Assembly (NCBI GenBank): GCA_024752435.1
Contig: CP103036.1
Location: 558,001 to 622,000 of the forward strand
Direction of reading: 5' to 3'
Source: Allantophomopsis cytisporea
Lineage: Eukaryota; Ascomycota; Leotiomycetes; Phacidiales; Phacidiaceae
Length of the DNA stretch: 64,000 nt
This document shows, one piece after another, positions 1 to 13,453 of the stretch (position 1 is the first letter of the stretch; each line of letters opens with the position of its first letter). A program made the position numbers and the translations under genes. The notes under the pieces are model-generated. The model had not been told where the DNA came from. It worked only from the letters and a program-made list of their open reading frames with translations, and did not search any database.

Positions 1-2
1 CA

Positions 3-131
3 CGAGGATGGATGCAAGTTACTAGCAAGAAAGCTGGTCGGGAGTTCTATGTGGATTTGCTAACCAACTCTACTTCCTGGAATCGTCCTGGTCCAGCAAG
101 TGATCCTAACCGCCATCCTCGAGGAGTGTAG
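3..131 (+). CDS. WW-domain protein, C-terminal fragment cut by window edge
   Basis: An open frame enters from the left edge and stops at TAG 129-131, leaving 42 codons. The visible residues have the layout of a WW domain: a tryptophan at local residue 3, an aromatic pair F15-Y16 in the middle strand, a T/S-rich turn, a second tryptophan at local residue 26 (23 residues after the first) and a proline at 29. WW domains bind proline-rich peptides. The domain ends about 13 residues before the stop, so it lies at the extreme C-terminus. The rest of the protein is outside the window and its overall function cannot be told. The match is by eye; the spacing of the two tryptophans and the proline is the main support. 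Confidence 0.55.
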   Translation, partial: RGWMQVTSKKAGREFYVDLLTNSTSWNRPGPASDPNRHPRGV

Positions 132-2723
132 AGTGTCGATCTTGCGAATCAAACACAAGTGTGAAGATCAAGAGCAATTCCTCGCTATGCACTCTATTCA
201 AGTTAATTTACAGTGTATTTTGCCAAAACCGCGCTTTTATTAACCAGGGCCCCTATCTGGATTTTGGATTCGATCTGGTGGGTTCGACAGCCTTCCCTCG
301 AAAATCACCCTCTGAAGATCTGTATCCGCAATCTTCCCTCGATGTCAGATACTCCCAACACAAGACGCATTGTTAAACGCTGTCTTCTCCTGCAATCTCA
401 CAGCCTTCTGCGCCCCAGTGAGCGCCGTATACCGGGCGTCCCCGATCTTAAACTCGGCCTGCGAACGATCTGATTACCGTTGCGCGCTTGATAGATGAAA
501 GTCATTCTTAATGAGCCCGCAGTCATCCGTTGAGAGAGAATTTGGCTAGTCCACGCCCACCGTAATTAGTTATGCAGTTGTAAGGACAAGACTCGTAGCG
601 CTAGATGTTACCTGTGTGACATTTGCATCTTCAGTGGCCGCTGACGGCCGTTGTAGGATAATGCGGCGCTCGTCGGTGCTGATACTGCCAGGGTCTTTGA
701 TTGCGCTCGCCCATAATTAGTCTTTGTCTTCGGACTCGTGGATGAAGTCGACGTATTCACCGAGACCTATTTTTCGGGCGGTTTGTGGTGTCAGGTCGGG
801 AAAAAAAAGTAGAATGGGCATTTCATAACTTTCGAGTATTGGATGCTAGGAGTCTGGTTGAGAAGGTATAGGGTGCGAAGATACGGCTATATCTATCAGA
901 TAATAAAGAGCTAATTTAACCTTATTTTTAAAATGTAGAAGTTTTTTTTTATTTAAAGCTTATCAAAATACTTATTAGACTACACCTCCCTATCAGGATT
1001 TAGCACTTTAAATTTCAAAACTCCCATAAGTTTAGACTTTTCTTTATTGTATAGCTTTCCAGCAAATAGTACTACGTCACATTAGCTTAACTCAATATTT
1101 CATTTTGTTATTGTAAAGCAGCGAACCATTGATATGTTCACTTCAATGTATTAGAGAGTTGAAATATAAAGCTTGCAATACCGCGAAGGGAAAACAAAGA
1201 ATATGATAAAGATATTACAGATAAGTACCAGCATATCAAAGGACAGCGCACTGATTTAAAAAGCCAATTCATGTATTCAACTTGAGAAGTTTTAGATATT
1301 GTATAGCTACGCACAATACCAATTACGGAAAGCAACGTCAATCGCTGTCCTTTATGGAGAATTCGATCCGCATTTTCTCGTCAATTTAGCCCGAAAGAAA
1401 CGATAAATCTCACAGTGCCATCTCTCAATCCACGCATAACTAAGTCGATCAGAGAATTCTTTAATTGAACTAAGTATGGACACAGTCGCCGAACCCCTTT
1501 AAGATAAACACCAAGCGTCTTGAAACCTTCCTTGAAGTTTAACATTTCCTCCTGTACTCTTCTCAAAAATTACAGGATGCGCTCCCTGAAGGACTGTGGC
1601 TGCAAACCAATCACCCTTCATTGAACACCAAAGACTCAAAATCAATCTTGCCGCTTTGTCCGTGCCATGCAGCAACATATGCACAAGGAAGTTACCCTCT
1701 CTCATTCTCTGGCATTCCAAGAATTCCGTCTGGGCCACAAAGCCCACAATGTGGAGGATCATCCAGGGATACTCTTGGCGCATCCCATGGAAGTCCGGAA
1801 TACGACGACATTCCAACCTTCGGCTTCTTCGGTCAGAGAAAGCAGCATCGACCTAAGCACCATTCTTCTCGGATGACCGGATGAACCATGCAGTATAATT
1901 ATGTGACTGTGGATAGAAAAAGTTAGGTACCTATCTTACAGATATCCGGATGTTCAGCGATTTCGATTCGCTACTGTATTCAAAGGTACGAAACTGCGGA
2001 AGATTAGCTTGTTCAAAGTGCCGGTCGACTGAGATATAGTAGATAGTCACTATTTGCTAATAATACTTCGATGTGTGCGATAAGGTTAGCAGAAATTGTG
2101 TGATACTGGCTAAGATATGAGATAGACAAGCTCGAGTCAGCATCAAGAGACTATTCAGGCAAGCGCAGTGGTATATTCTATTATCTACGGTAGGCGTAAC
2201 TAGTGGATCCACACACCATACCTTATGGTGCTAAAATCAGGTATTCGGTTCAATAACTCAAGAGTTCCACAAACAGCTAACACTCTAGGTTTCTGATCTG
2301 CATAGTCCAAGGTAGTTGTAAAGTGCGTAAATTGGCTTGGTGAGTAATTCCGAGAATCTCGTTACCATTCCAGTACATCGTAGCGGATGGAATAGTTCAT
2401 TGCCGACCAATATCAATCTCAACCATATCTACCAATTTCTCAGCACAAAGTCCCAACGCTCAGGCCCATCTCTAGAAGCGGAAGTTAGGGTTGCAGGATT
2501 TTTGAGGACCGCCAAAGGTAGCAGAATATACTAGGCCTACTCAAGATTGTAAAAATGAAATGTTTGTACAGAGGACAAGTGCACTTCGAACCAAACAGCA
2601 ATATTTGATAATGTTTTTCAATTCAAATTCATAACAATCTATATAATTGCAACCCGCTACCCAAAATGAAATCTCTAGGCATTAAAAAAAGGAAATCCAT
2701 CATAAGAAAAGCCGTTTCGTAAT
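132..2723. other. intergenic, AT-rich in part, no supportable gene
   Basis: No ORF with a convincing gene structure. 880-1140 is AT-rich with poly-T and poly-A runs. Between 1381 and 1816 the minus strand has two overlapping frames (about 100 and 60 codons) that read like ordinary protein but break into each other with a stop; this could be debris of an old gene. An overlapping plus-strand frame (1621-1884) looks equally protein-like, so I do not call either. Confidence 0.5.
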
Positions 2724-5700
2724 CTAATAAGCCCACTGTGCGAGCCAAATATCGATCCATTGTCTGTTGACTGGAGTCAAAGTCTTCATAGATTTGGAGT
2801 CATGGACAAGACGCTTCGTGTCATAGATTTCGTTGTCATCAGCCCCCGAACCCATGTTTTCAAAGAAGCTCTGCACCTTCTTAGCTGGGAACCTCTCGAG
2901 GGTTTGCTCGTCCTCGTCTAGCTGCGCAATGGCATCCAACCATTCGGCATAGGAGACATCCGAGATAGTCTTGCCCTTGGAAGCATAGTAAGCCTTGATA
3001 GAAGGAATCAGCTCCGAGAAGGAGGATTGATGTGGATTGACCATGTTGTAGACCTTTGCGCCATCGACGGTGGGGTTGTTTGGTGGAAGCTCGATGAGCT
3101 CGACCATGACGCGACCGAGGACGTCGACGGGTATCCAGTCAATAGCATCCATGCTGCCAAGCGCTCTTGGGACAATGCCGAGCTCGCCACTCGTCTTGAC
3201 AAGAGATGGGAACCACTCCTGTACGTTCCACTTGCCCTTCTTGCCACGGAGGACAGGTCCACCGATCTGGCCGACACGGAAAACAGTCATGTCGACACCA
3301 CGTTCGCGGGCTGCGTATTCGAGAATGCGCTCGGACACGTATTTACTTTGGCCGTAGCCCATAGGTGCAGGACTAGTGTACTCTGGGACCACACGTTCTG
3401 GGATGAGGCCCGAATAGCAGCTCATGGTTGAGATGGAGGAGACAAAGCAAAACTTAGGGTGAAGGGGACTTGTCAAAGACAAGTGGGCGAATGCTTTAAC
3501 ACTTCTGATCTGGTTATCGAAAGAGGTGAGAGGGTGGTTGAAGTTGACCTTCCAGGCATTGTGGATGATAACGTTGGCATTATTGTAGATCTTGGAGTAC
3601 TGAATGTCTTCGAGGCCGAAGGTTGGGTGTCCAAATTCCGCTTGGAAGAAGCTCATTCTTCCTGGTGTAGGAGTCAAGTGCTCCTCGCCAAGAATCGCCC
3701 AACGGTCAAAGAACTTCTTCTCACAACCAGCAGAACGATCAAGACAGTAGATTTTCCCAATTCTTGGGTTAGCTAGAAGGGCGAGGATAATGTAGAAACC
3801 AAGAGAACCAGTAGAGCCAGTAACGACGACGTTGAGCTTGTCGTCCACCTTTGGCTTGGAAGCAGACTTGGCTGGGAGATCGGATGTGTATTTTTCAATC
3901 ATAGCACGCATCTTATCCTCAACGCTAACAGATGTACCAGAGGATTTACCTGTGGCAAGAGCGAGTATAGCAGCCTTGAGCTGGCTGATGGAAGGGTTCT
4001 CGTAGACGAAGCGGGTACCCAAGTTCTTGGCTGCCTCTACTTTATCCTTGAGAGCGTGCTTGATGGTGTTAGAAAGCTGGGAAGTCTGTAGGGAATCCAA
4101 TCCAAGAACGAAGAAGTCGTCTGTCTCTTGAATTTCCCGTCCAGGCAAGATTTGGCCAACAACCTCCTCCAAGAACGTCTGCACAGCCGCAGCATCTGTA
4201 GGGGAGGATAGTTCAACCTGTGGACCGTTCGCTGATGGATCTTTGCTTTCGAACTCCTTGTAAAGGGCATCAATTTCAGCACTGTATTCCTTCACAGTCT
4301 TGAAGCGCTGAACGGTGCCCTTGGATGCGCGATGGAACGGCTTCTTTGGATCAGCTAGAATGACAAGATCTCTAGAAATCTGAGCGTGGGCTGGGACGGT
4401 CTTGTTCGCCGCTTCAATGACAGGCCAGATTTCGTCGATAACCTTTGGGTCATACTTAACACCATCTCTGAGCTCAAGAATCAAACCACATTGGAACCGT
4501 GCTTGACCCACAACGAGAGCAGATTTGACAAGAGGATGTCCAGAAATGATGTGCTCCATTCCTACAGGAATAAACTTCTCTCCATTGGAAAGAACAATCA
4601 TATCGTCAACACGACCGACGTAAAACCAGAAATCCTTCTTGGTGGGATGCTTCTTATAATGATCCTTAGTCCTCCATTCTTCGCGTTCTGGGAAGTTCAT
4701 GAAAATTCCTTGGGCCCATTCTTGGCCAGGGACACGCTTAATAACCAACTCGTAGAGATCTGGGTCGTCCGGGTTTTGTTCAAAGGTTATGCCACCGATA
4801 GTTGGGTGGAAGTGGAATGCTTGCCAGTCTTCTGGCTCTTTTGAGACAAGAGGGAGGAAACCAGCTTCTGTGGAGCCCATAATCTGAGCCATTACTGGGA
4901 TGTGCTTTGAAAGATACTCGCCAGCAAAGTTCGCGAGCGGTCCACCTCCATAACCAACAAGTTTTGTGTTACCACAGTATTTCTCGAACTCGTCTTGGTA
5001 CTCCTTTACAACATCCTCCAACAAACTTGGTGGGGACAAAATAGCCGTGAGCTTGGTGTGCTTAAGGAGGTCGACGATAATTTTGCCGTTGGGAGGAACA
5101 TCAGTTGGCCCAAGCACCATGATACAGTCATACCAGAATGGTTGGAGATAAAGCCCAAGACCACCCATGTGGAAGAAAGGGAATCCGAGATAGTATTCTG
5201 AGTGGGGTCCCTGTGCAACCATAGCAGGACCTGTTACCTCCCATCCATCAACTGCAGGATAATTTCGGCCGCTATCCATCAGGCCAAGGAAGTCGTTACG
5301 ATACACGATAGGCTTTGGGTTTCCCGTGGAACCAGAGGTATGGAGAATCAAGACAGGCTTTCTAGCCGCACTTTCCCAGGTATCGTTATATGGGTATGGT
5401 TTCGACTCTTGCGCAACAAGTTCGGACCATTTCGGAATTTGGAAAGTATGTAAGTCATTGACAGCGGAAGTCAACCCGCTGGCGCGTGTTTCGTTACCCT
5501 CAGTGTAAAAGAGGTTGCGGCATTTCGTGTCGTTAAATAGTGATTCATTGTTTGCAAGTGAGTTCTTCAGAGAGGGAAGGAGGAGCTACATAGCAGTTAG
5601 TTTTGGAAAGGCTCTCGCTGGAATGGTGGGTAATTACAGGTGATCCAATCTTTATGGCAGCCAGTTCCATAACCCAATATCTGATGTCCGTAAGTCCCTA

Positions 5701-6004
5701 ATATCTCAGTTAGCCGGTATGCTGGAAAGCAATTCGTCGAACTCACCATGTAGGAAATTGTTGTCTCTTGGCCATTTTTGTTTTGGAGTTTGTCCTGAAG
5801 CCAGTAGGACATATAGTTGGCAGCATTCGCAACTTGTCCAACGGTAATTTCTAAGAATCCCTTTGAGATATCGGACGACTTGGCGATCTTACAAACAACG
5901 CGACTCGGATCTTCCTTGGCTAGTTCATCGACGCTGTGGGGCAGCAATCTCTTTCCATAGGGGATCTTGGGATCCACGTCGGGCTTGTTGAGCTTAACAA
6001 CCAT
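2724..6004 (-). CDS. NRPS-like adenylate-forming reductase (A-T-R), 1059 aa
   Basis: Three exons: 6004-5747, 5697-5638 and 5585-2724. Both introns are GT-AG and phase 0, and the middle exon is only 20 codons. The enzyme class activates a carboxylic acid as an acyl-adenylate, loads it on a phosphopantetheine arm, and releases it by NADPH reduction as an aldehyde or alcohol. Domains seen: adenylation with a P-loop-like TSGSTGNPKP near residue 187, then YGGGPL and GSTEAG; thiolation with GLDSL, carrier Ser604; thioester reductase with Rossmann motif TGSTGSLG near 690 and YGQSK (catalytic Y, K) near 850. There is no condensation domain. This order and length match fungal A-T-R reductases (Lys2-like fold). 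The substrate cannot be read from sequence. No tailoring genes sit beside it except the methyltransferase at 13.5-14.8 kb. The long open frame of exon 3 extends upstream of its first ATG, because the true start is in exon 1. Confidence 0.93.
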
Positions 6005-9000
6005 TGTGAGTGAGGGTTCGATTGTAGGTGTTCTTTGTAATGCTGGAATAGATCAGGTATAATATGGCTATGTGGATATGATTTAATCCGAAGATTTGAA
6101 GCACAGGTAAGTTGCAAGACGGAAGAGAGGAGTGTGTTGATCAAGTGAGAATGAATGTAGAAACCATCGGATGGCAACAGAGAGAGAGATATATATATAT
6201 ATGTATTTCTCGTGATGGCAAGTGTGAGGAGGCACATGCAAGCCATGAGGTAGATTCAATGAAACCGAAAGCCTTACCACGGAGATCCACTGTCCATGCT
6301 TTCATGCTTGTTCCTACTCTAAACAAAGACTGAAGACCACGTATAGGTCAAAAGGATTAGCGGCGACTACGATGATGACCTTGCAGCTCCATTGAGGAGT
6401 GTAGTTTCATGGTGATCGAGAGGTTCCCCTGCCCCTAGACGCCATCCATGTATTCTATTTCCAAGTGAATTAGCCCACAAGTAACCGCTTTTTCCGTGCG
6501 CAAATGCGGACTCCGGTCGGTAGATAGTCTTCGATGACATGGCCATCGGTGGCAGTTGTTGTGGGGTTGAGTGGGCCAATGCTCCCCTCATTGATAATAT
6601 CGCGAGTTCGGGAAGTAACATTGCTTGTTACACAGATGCAGAGTCGACGAAAGAATAATCATTAAGACAGACCTGGCAGATCAGGCAACCGACGCAAGTG
6701 ACCCGTGTTTTCCGTGCTCGTGCACAGTATTCTGGAAGGTCTTATTTTTGTTCTGGATGGATCCAGCGAGAGACAAATTCGAAAAAGTTTCGTCATAGAA
6801 CAGTGAGTCGCATGGCTGATGTGTGCTGTACAGGGATCTACAAATGCAAGACTGCGGACTCCGCTCCTGCGGGAAATGCCCACAATGCATGTATGGCACG
6901 AAGCACATTCGTTGCACAAACCAAGCTTGTGTCAATTGACCTGACTCTTGCTAGAGAAGATACTTGAAGGATCCGATATAAATTTCTCTACTAGAGATTA
7001 GCGTTGGCATGAAAGTGCGTAGTAGTAGTAGAATTGGAGGAGCTCTAACGGTGTGGTTCTTGTGGCGTTGTTGAGGAGGAATATTGCACATGGTTAGATC
7101 GGCAGTCGAGTGGATCACTAGAGTGGACAACAAAGAAAGATGCGAGCTGCCTGAGGTTTCCATCGAAATACCTACCTACCTATTTACCTTGACGTACTAG
7201 GAGATATGATCAGTATTCTGCAAGCAATACACCAGAAATGACCCAGGGATCTCGGATTTCTTACGTTAAGCAACATATGACGCGATCTGCCGTCTTGGCT
7301 TTTGGGAGCTTGAATTTCAAGAATGCCATGGATTTGTCAAGCAACATGGATTCATTATGCTTGAATTTCGGCTTTGTGCGAAAGAGGTCAAGAGTGCGGC
7401 GTTGAAGAGTTGACCGGCGCGGCAGCACCCATGCTATCTATCCGGCTTCCCGCCTTTAATGCACGGGAGAGGCGCCAACAAGCATTTTGTCGTGCAGACA
7501 GCTTCGGAACCGAATCATAATTGGAACCGGAGGCCGAATCGAATGAGAAGAGAAGAGAGAAAAAGAGAGTGCTGGTGTGTGCGTGATCTGGATTGTATGT
7601 CCGGTACTTCATACGAAGGATGCATTGTGAAAGGCAGATACGTATGACACTGTATGAAGTCAAGCCAAGTCAAGCAGTCTGTGCGCTGGAAACCGAGATA
7701 CATCACATACTGATATGAGAGCGTAGTCCGAGGTAGGTACATACTACAGCACACAGAGACTGTGGGGTATTCAGACATCCGCATGAATCTTACGATTTCC
7801 CTCTGAATCAACTCATGTCATTCATTGTACTAGAGAATGATATGATAACTTCTCAAGAGATCTTCGATAGCATTCGAAGACAACAAAAACCCTCGCCAAA
7901 TGACAGGCATTTTGCATAGTCAATCTGCATTGTTGATGCACGACGATCGATAAGCAATGACAAGAGGACAGTATGTAAGTCAACTGTTGTCTCGTCATTC
8001 GATCTTCGGAGAATAAGCACCTAATAACCCTGTTTGCCAGGCATCAATCACCAACGTTTCCTTCTGCGAGCCAGATCCGAGGGGTAATAGCACGGAGTTA
8101 AAGATCCACTCTATCATCAGAGACATATCTCCTGCTCCACAGCATCTCGCTTTTCGGCATTCGATATTCGGCATTCGCATCTCATATCTCCTGCATTTGA
8201 GCACTGCATCCATCAAGCATTTCGTATCATTCCCGGTCTCTCATACACCTCCTTACTCGGCTTCATGATCCGGATACTTAATGGATGTCATTATCCAAGC
8301 ACGCACCAGGTGGCGTCTGATTTCTCTTCTTCTAAATATTCACCTACGACCCTGTCATCTACGCAATAGAGTTCACTTTCTTTCAGTGATTGGAAAGCGC
8401 CCCCTCATGTTGAGCCGTTATTATCAAGAATTCCATGTTTCATGATGAGCGTTGCTAAAATCGAACACTAGAATTCTCGATAGCTTTTTACGAACCATCG
8501 ATGAAGTCGTTGATTCTTGAGACCAATAGGTGATGATCGCTGGCCACTCGTGGAGAAAAGCCTAAACTCTCCGGTAAAAATCCAACGAAAAGCTCCTTTT
8601 CACATTGGCATTGGTAAGTAGCCCCATATCATCCACGATAGAGCATTTTTGATGGCGTCAAATTGGCTCGGTTTGACCGAATGCAGCGAACTGATGGCCT
8701 ACGTAGTAGAAGACCCAAATAGCATGGCAAACAGGAAGACACATCGAAAAATAGTCGGCCCTGCGCACTACAACAGTGTACCATTGAGATCATGACACAA
8801 TTTGTGGTAATCTGGCGCTTCCATATCTGTGGCTTAATGCTAGCGGAAACTAGCCTCGAGTAGGGAACGGCGTCGTTTGGAATCATCGACCTATGGCGGT
8901 AGTATTCGCCATTCTATTTATGGCTGATCTCGAGCTTCAATCTCAGGTACTTCTAGGGAAGAAATGGTACGTGCCCCCGCTGCTCGCAAAGCTACTGTCT

Positions 9001-9050
9001 TAATTTGAGAATTAATGGCGATGGTGGAAGGTTACCTGTTCTCTATCACT
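6005..9050. other. intergenic, promoter side of the reductase gene
   Basis: 3 kb with only short accidental ORFs on both strands. 6187-6203 is an (AT)n run directly upstream of the reductase gene. Nothing else could be supported. Confidence 0.5.
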
Positions 9051-11300
9051 AAGAAGAGCTATGCAGATCTTAATGATTTCAAGATTGCCACCCCATGGTG
9101 AGCAGAAATTGTATAAGTCGCACCAGCTCTCCAGAGTATGTTCCGCGATAAAGTTTTATTCTACTGTTCTCAAGGTAACTGCCAATTCAGTTTTTCTATT
9201 TGTTTCGAGCTCTTTGATGTTATTCACATCACGCCCATTTCAATATCGAGTTATCAAGTCTCCACTCAAAGTTTCATATTTGATCATCTATATTCATTTT
9301 TGTTATCTCACATCGTGCTCACTGCAATCAACTCTTGATTCCGGTGGTTTAAGGGCTCCAAACTACAAATTAATCAAGGTTGTTTCAATAGAGAACTTCA
9401 TCACTTATAGCATTGACTTCACTGGTAGATACAAGTACAACCGCGTATACTCATGGAGTGAAAACTAGTCCTTGGCCGTCACCAATGCTCCTACTGAGGT
9501 CAAGATACACACATTTGCTACCTCTACTGCCCTCCTGACTACCACTACTATAAGTCAACGAACTTGTAAGTAACATAACAGAAATAACTTAGAGGCGACT
9601 AGTTTATATTCAAGAAGACAAGACAGACGACACCTGTTGTCTCACCTCCGCTGTTGGAACTGATTGGGAAACAAATATCGCCACAACTATTACAAAGGAT
9701 GACTCACCGTCAGGTAACGCAGCAATTTCAAGCCGTATGCTGACTTCGACGAACATAATCGCAAGTGCTCCAGATACCACAATCGCCTCAAGTACTTTCA
9801 CGAATGTACAATGGTAAAAGTTGCAAGTACGCTTTCCTGCGACGTCAAATAGAAGGGGTTAAACCTAGAACACTATCGACAACACGTAGGGTATCTATGC
9901 AATATCAGTACCTTGGAGGAATACTATTATTCGTGCTACGACAAGCAGCTTCAAAGCTGCCTATCCGTAGGCTCTGCTGTCATTCGCATCGGTCAATCTG
10001 CTAATGGCAGCATACTTACTACCATAGCTATGGCTGTACCAGAGATATACGAAGGACTCGATGTTTCCACTGGTGGCTATCTCCTATACGATTTCAGCTG
10101 CGTTATAGCACCAGCTGCCAACCCAGTTTTTACCGCCTCCTCGATCTACAAAGCAACTACGAAGTATTATGCTTGCGATACGGCCACGAATACTCGCTCT
10201 CCTTATATTGAAGTACTCTATTCTACTACATTATACGACTGGAAGGCCCTCTGCCTGGACCTTCCGTAGGTCTATGCAGGGGCTGCGGCTGACGTCCAGC
10301 AAACAAAAATTGCAACTTGACGACAACTGCTTCTACGGCCGGCACTTGGAACGATCTCGGAAATGTCTCGGCACATCTGATAGCCGCAATTATTACGCCT
10401 ACGATGCCGGCTGCACGCTCGATCCCAGCACGTACCCACCTGTTAATGTGAAAACAACATACGCCTGTTCCTGGACTACCGCTACTGGGAACGCGACGCC
10501 CTTCCAAATTTACGGCGTTAAGTCTAACGGTCCCGCAACCTTAGCTTGATCCACAGCCGGCTGGAGATCTCCCGCCCGCACTTGAGAAAGATGTTACTGG
10601 ACGTGCGCTACATACAACTCCCTGTGCCAATCCTTCAAGCTCGCCTCCAGCGGCGCCGTGCCGCGGGTCGAGAATCCGTGTTTATGAGAACCATAGTCTC
10701 TATAGCTTGCATCTAAGACGATATGGGGAACCTGAGGGCGACTCCCTACTCTACAAAACAGCCTGCCAGGGGCCCAAGCTGACATTTCCACCACTGAAAA
10801 GTACCGCTATCTGCGAACGACGAAGGCGAGCGAGCCAGTGTATAACCCCACGGTCACGAGTGAGCTTGTCGGCTGGTTCTTTGGCATGTATGAATGGGAG
10901 TGCGAGAACAGCTGGGCGCGATACGGGAGTGCGTGTGATAGCTGGGCATGGCGTGATGAGACGCCGAAGAAGCAGGCGTATAAGTCCACCAATGACTACA
11001 TTATCACAAAAACCTCGGAGGATAATGGGACATATGCGATAGAGACCGAAGGTGACGCTGAGCATATGGCAGGGGATGCGGGGTGTGCGCAGGCAGTGCA
11101 TTCCGAAGGCTGGTTGGGTGGGATTAAGAGGGGGGATTACCATGGAGGAGAATGCTTCGAAAAGGCGCATGTCCACGCTACGAAGATTGGGCAGCATGGC
11201 GGACGAATTGGCCGATACTCCTGTGGCTGCATGTTGAATCGGAAATGCTGCTCAGCTCAGCGTGTACTATATAACATCAATTCAGTTTGTTGTTAATATG
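9050..11300 (+). pseudogene. Cys-rich, probably secreted protein gene, decayed or unresolved
   Basis: Protein-like stretches follow one another on the plus strand but cannot be joined into one clean ORF. Two joins do work as GT-AG introns. A Thr-rich block at about 9480-9557 joins to 9611 onward. A block ending at 9812 joins, across an intron to 9905, to a Cys- and Tyr-rich segment running to a stop at 10267-10269. Downstream, a segment with paired cysteines ends at 10547, and another Trp/Cys-rich segment runs about 10838-11296. Between these the frame changes and in-frame stops appear (for example TAG at 9466-9468 and TAG at 10267-10269), and not all are explained by introns of normal size. 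I do not recognise the family. A Thr/Ser-rich, Cys-rich composition suggests an extracellular protein, but no signal peptide was seen. It may be a pseudogene, or a gene with many small exons. Confidence 0.35.
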
Positions 11301-13453
11301 CTTGGTTCGGATGCTTGCGCATGGAGAGTTTATGGCATGCGTGCAGCCGTAGTGACGCAAGATTGATATGCAGCGCCACTAAGCTTAACATCGTAAAGCG
11401 CACCTTACAGCATTTCCGTACTTCCTATTACACCCCACAGGCTCATGACGGGGAGAGGCAGTGCCAGGTCTGTGCGTTCGTTGTACGTAGTACAAACGTT
11501 GGCAGACTAGGTTAAAATGAAGCAGTATAAGAGAGAAACATATATATATACATATTTGCGAGGTCCCTCTGATATTACAGTCGAACGGATTGCATTTGAA
11601 GAGCAGGCATCTCTGCGCGGAGACGATCACAATGTTCATGTCTGTGTACACACTCCTGACTGTAGCATTCGGCATTGAGAGATGAGCGATGAGAGATGAG
11701 AAGCGGTGGTAGAATTGCTCATGCAAGCTATATTATCAATTAAAGCACCCACCAGCAACTCTTCTGTCGATATGAACACAATCGGCGATTCTGATGCTGC
11801 AGTGAAGGCGCTCGGCCGTTGAAAGGACAATACCACTACAGAAACAGCAGTAAATTCAGCCAGTCAAGCTAAGACCATTACAACCACTATCAAACACCAC
11901 AACATACTGGATAGCTCTCCTGCTGGCGCCGCCCTCAAACCCATCCCATCCCACAAACAATAAAGCCAAAGACAAAACGCAAAATTCGCTTTTGCACACC
12001 GCTCTCCTTATTCCATGATAAGGGATCATGAGAATGAAAAAAATAAAGTCACAAGCGCCATCCATGCAATCGAAGTTGAGCAGGAAGAAGGAAAGGATCA
12101 TCGCTCAAATATAGTCGAAAATATGGTCGGGGAGACGGACAATGCTGCGAAGGGCATTGGCCAGATCGCAAAGTATAATAAAACGAACGAAACACTGCCA
12201 ATTTCATGCATGCTGCAGCATCATGGTACGCATGTTGCATACACATAAACACACTGCCGCTTTCCAATCTAACCCCACCTCTTATGCAAAATTCTCTCGG
12301 CCGGCCAGTGACTCACATGCTACGTCCATTGCTGTTATTGTCCTGGTTCTGTTCATGCCAGGCGGACAGAATGCAACAGACACTTCATGCGGCGCGGGTG
12401 AGGAGTCTCGTGTTTATGCTTGTTGAACCTTATGATGGGTAGGCGAGATGTAATAAACTAGGGTCGAGAAAGGGCGCAACTGCGAGTGCCAGAGAGGTAC
12501 ATTAATGGTTATTGAAAGACACTCAGTGAGTGGTTGGATGTGAGGCTGAATAAGAATGTTCTGTAAACCGAAGGCTATGATGTACCATGTCGGCGAAGCC
12601 GTTAAGGTAACGGTAGCCAATGCGCTTCAGCGATCGCGACCGACGACCAAGATTCTGAATTCCCCGCCCTTGAGTCAGTCGGTAAGCACAACCAACCCTA
12701 GGACACGCACACATGACTGGTCCCAAATGACTTCGCGACTTGTTCCTCAGAAAGACGAACAGTAGAGATCAGTAATCCCGGTCCATCCCCCTCGCCCATG
12801 AGCGATATCAACCCCAGACCCAGAAACCCTCGTAGAAGTAGACCACCGACGCCAACATTCAAACCACAAATAATGCCCAAAGATAGCCGAAAACGATTTA
12901 TCATATCAGTACGCATTTTCAAAACGCCCAACACCAGGATACCGGAAATTCCAGGATAGGGACGAAAAACCGTACCCGATGCGACGGAACCGTATTAAAA
13001 TGATTGCGCAATGCCACTGGAAACAAAACAAACACAATGATCCGCTCGACACCAAATATGCATCCTCCAATACGGAAAAGAATTCATAGGCAGTCTGAGC
13101 CGACCTTCCTAAAACGAGTGTTCCCGGAACCCGAACTAGGGGCCGGCGAGGTATCCTAATTCTGCGACACGTGGTGAAATATGTATGTCTCTCGGATTTC
13201 CCAAGGACGTGCTTCCGATTAGATGGCTGGAAGGCCGTCCACTGACTCGTCATCATACCGACCATCCCCATAGACGACTTTTTGAAACCCCAACCTTCCC
13301 AATCACCATACTTTTCCTGTCCTTTCCCATTTTGAAATCGAAGTTCATTGCCATCGTACCCCTTTGATTCCAGACATATCAATCGTAAGTTTTCCTCCTT
13401 GCTTCGCCCTTTGTGTACGATGCATTAGCATCCATGTACACAGTGTTAGTACT
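11300..13453. other. intergenic, no supportable gene
   Basis: No gene called. On the minus strand 13382-12906 and then 12934-12698 are open frames. The second begins with ATG and holds a hydrophobic, glycine- and leucine-rich stretch that could be a membrane segment, but I find no splice plan that makes a full protein. 12001-12267 has ORFs on both strands with no features. Confidence 0.4.

Noticed and set aside
3027..3431. 134-codon plus-strand ORF
   Set aside because: It is antisense to the reductase domain of the A-T-R enzyme and has no own signal.
4386..4844. 152-codon plus-strand ORF
   Set aside because: Shadow of the adenylation domain on the other strand.
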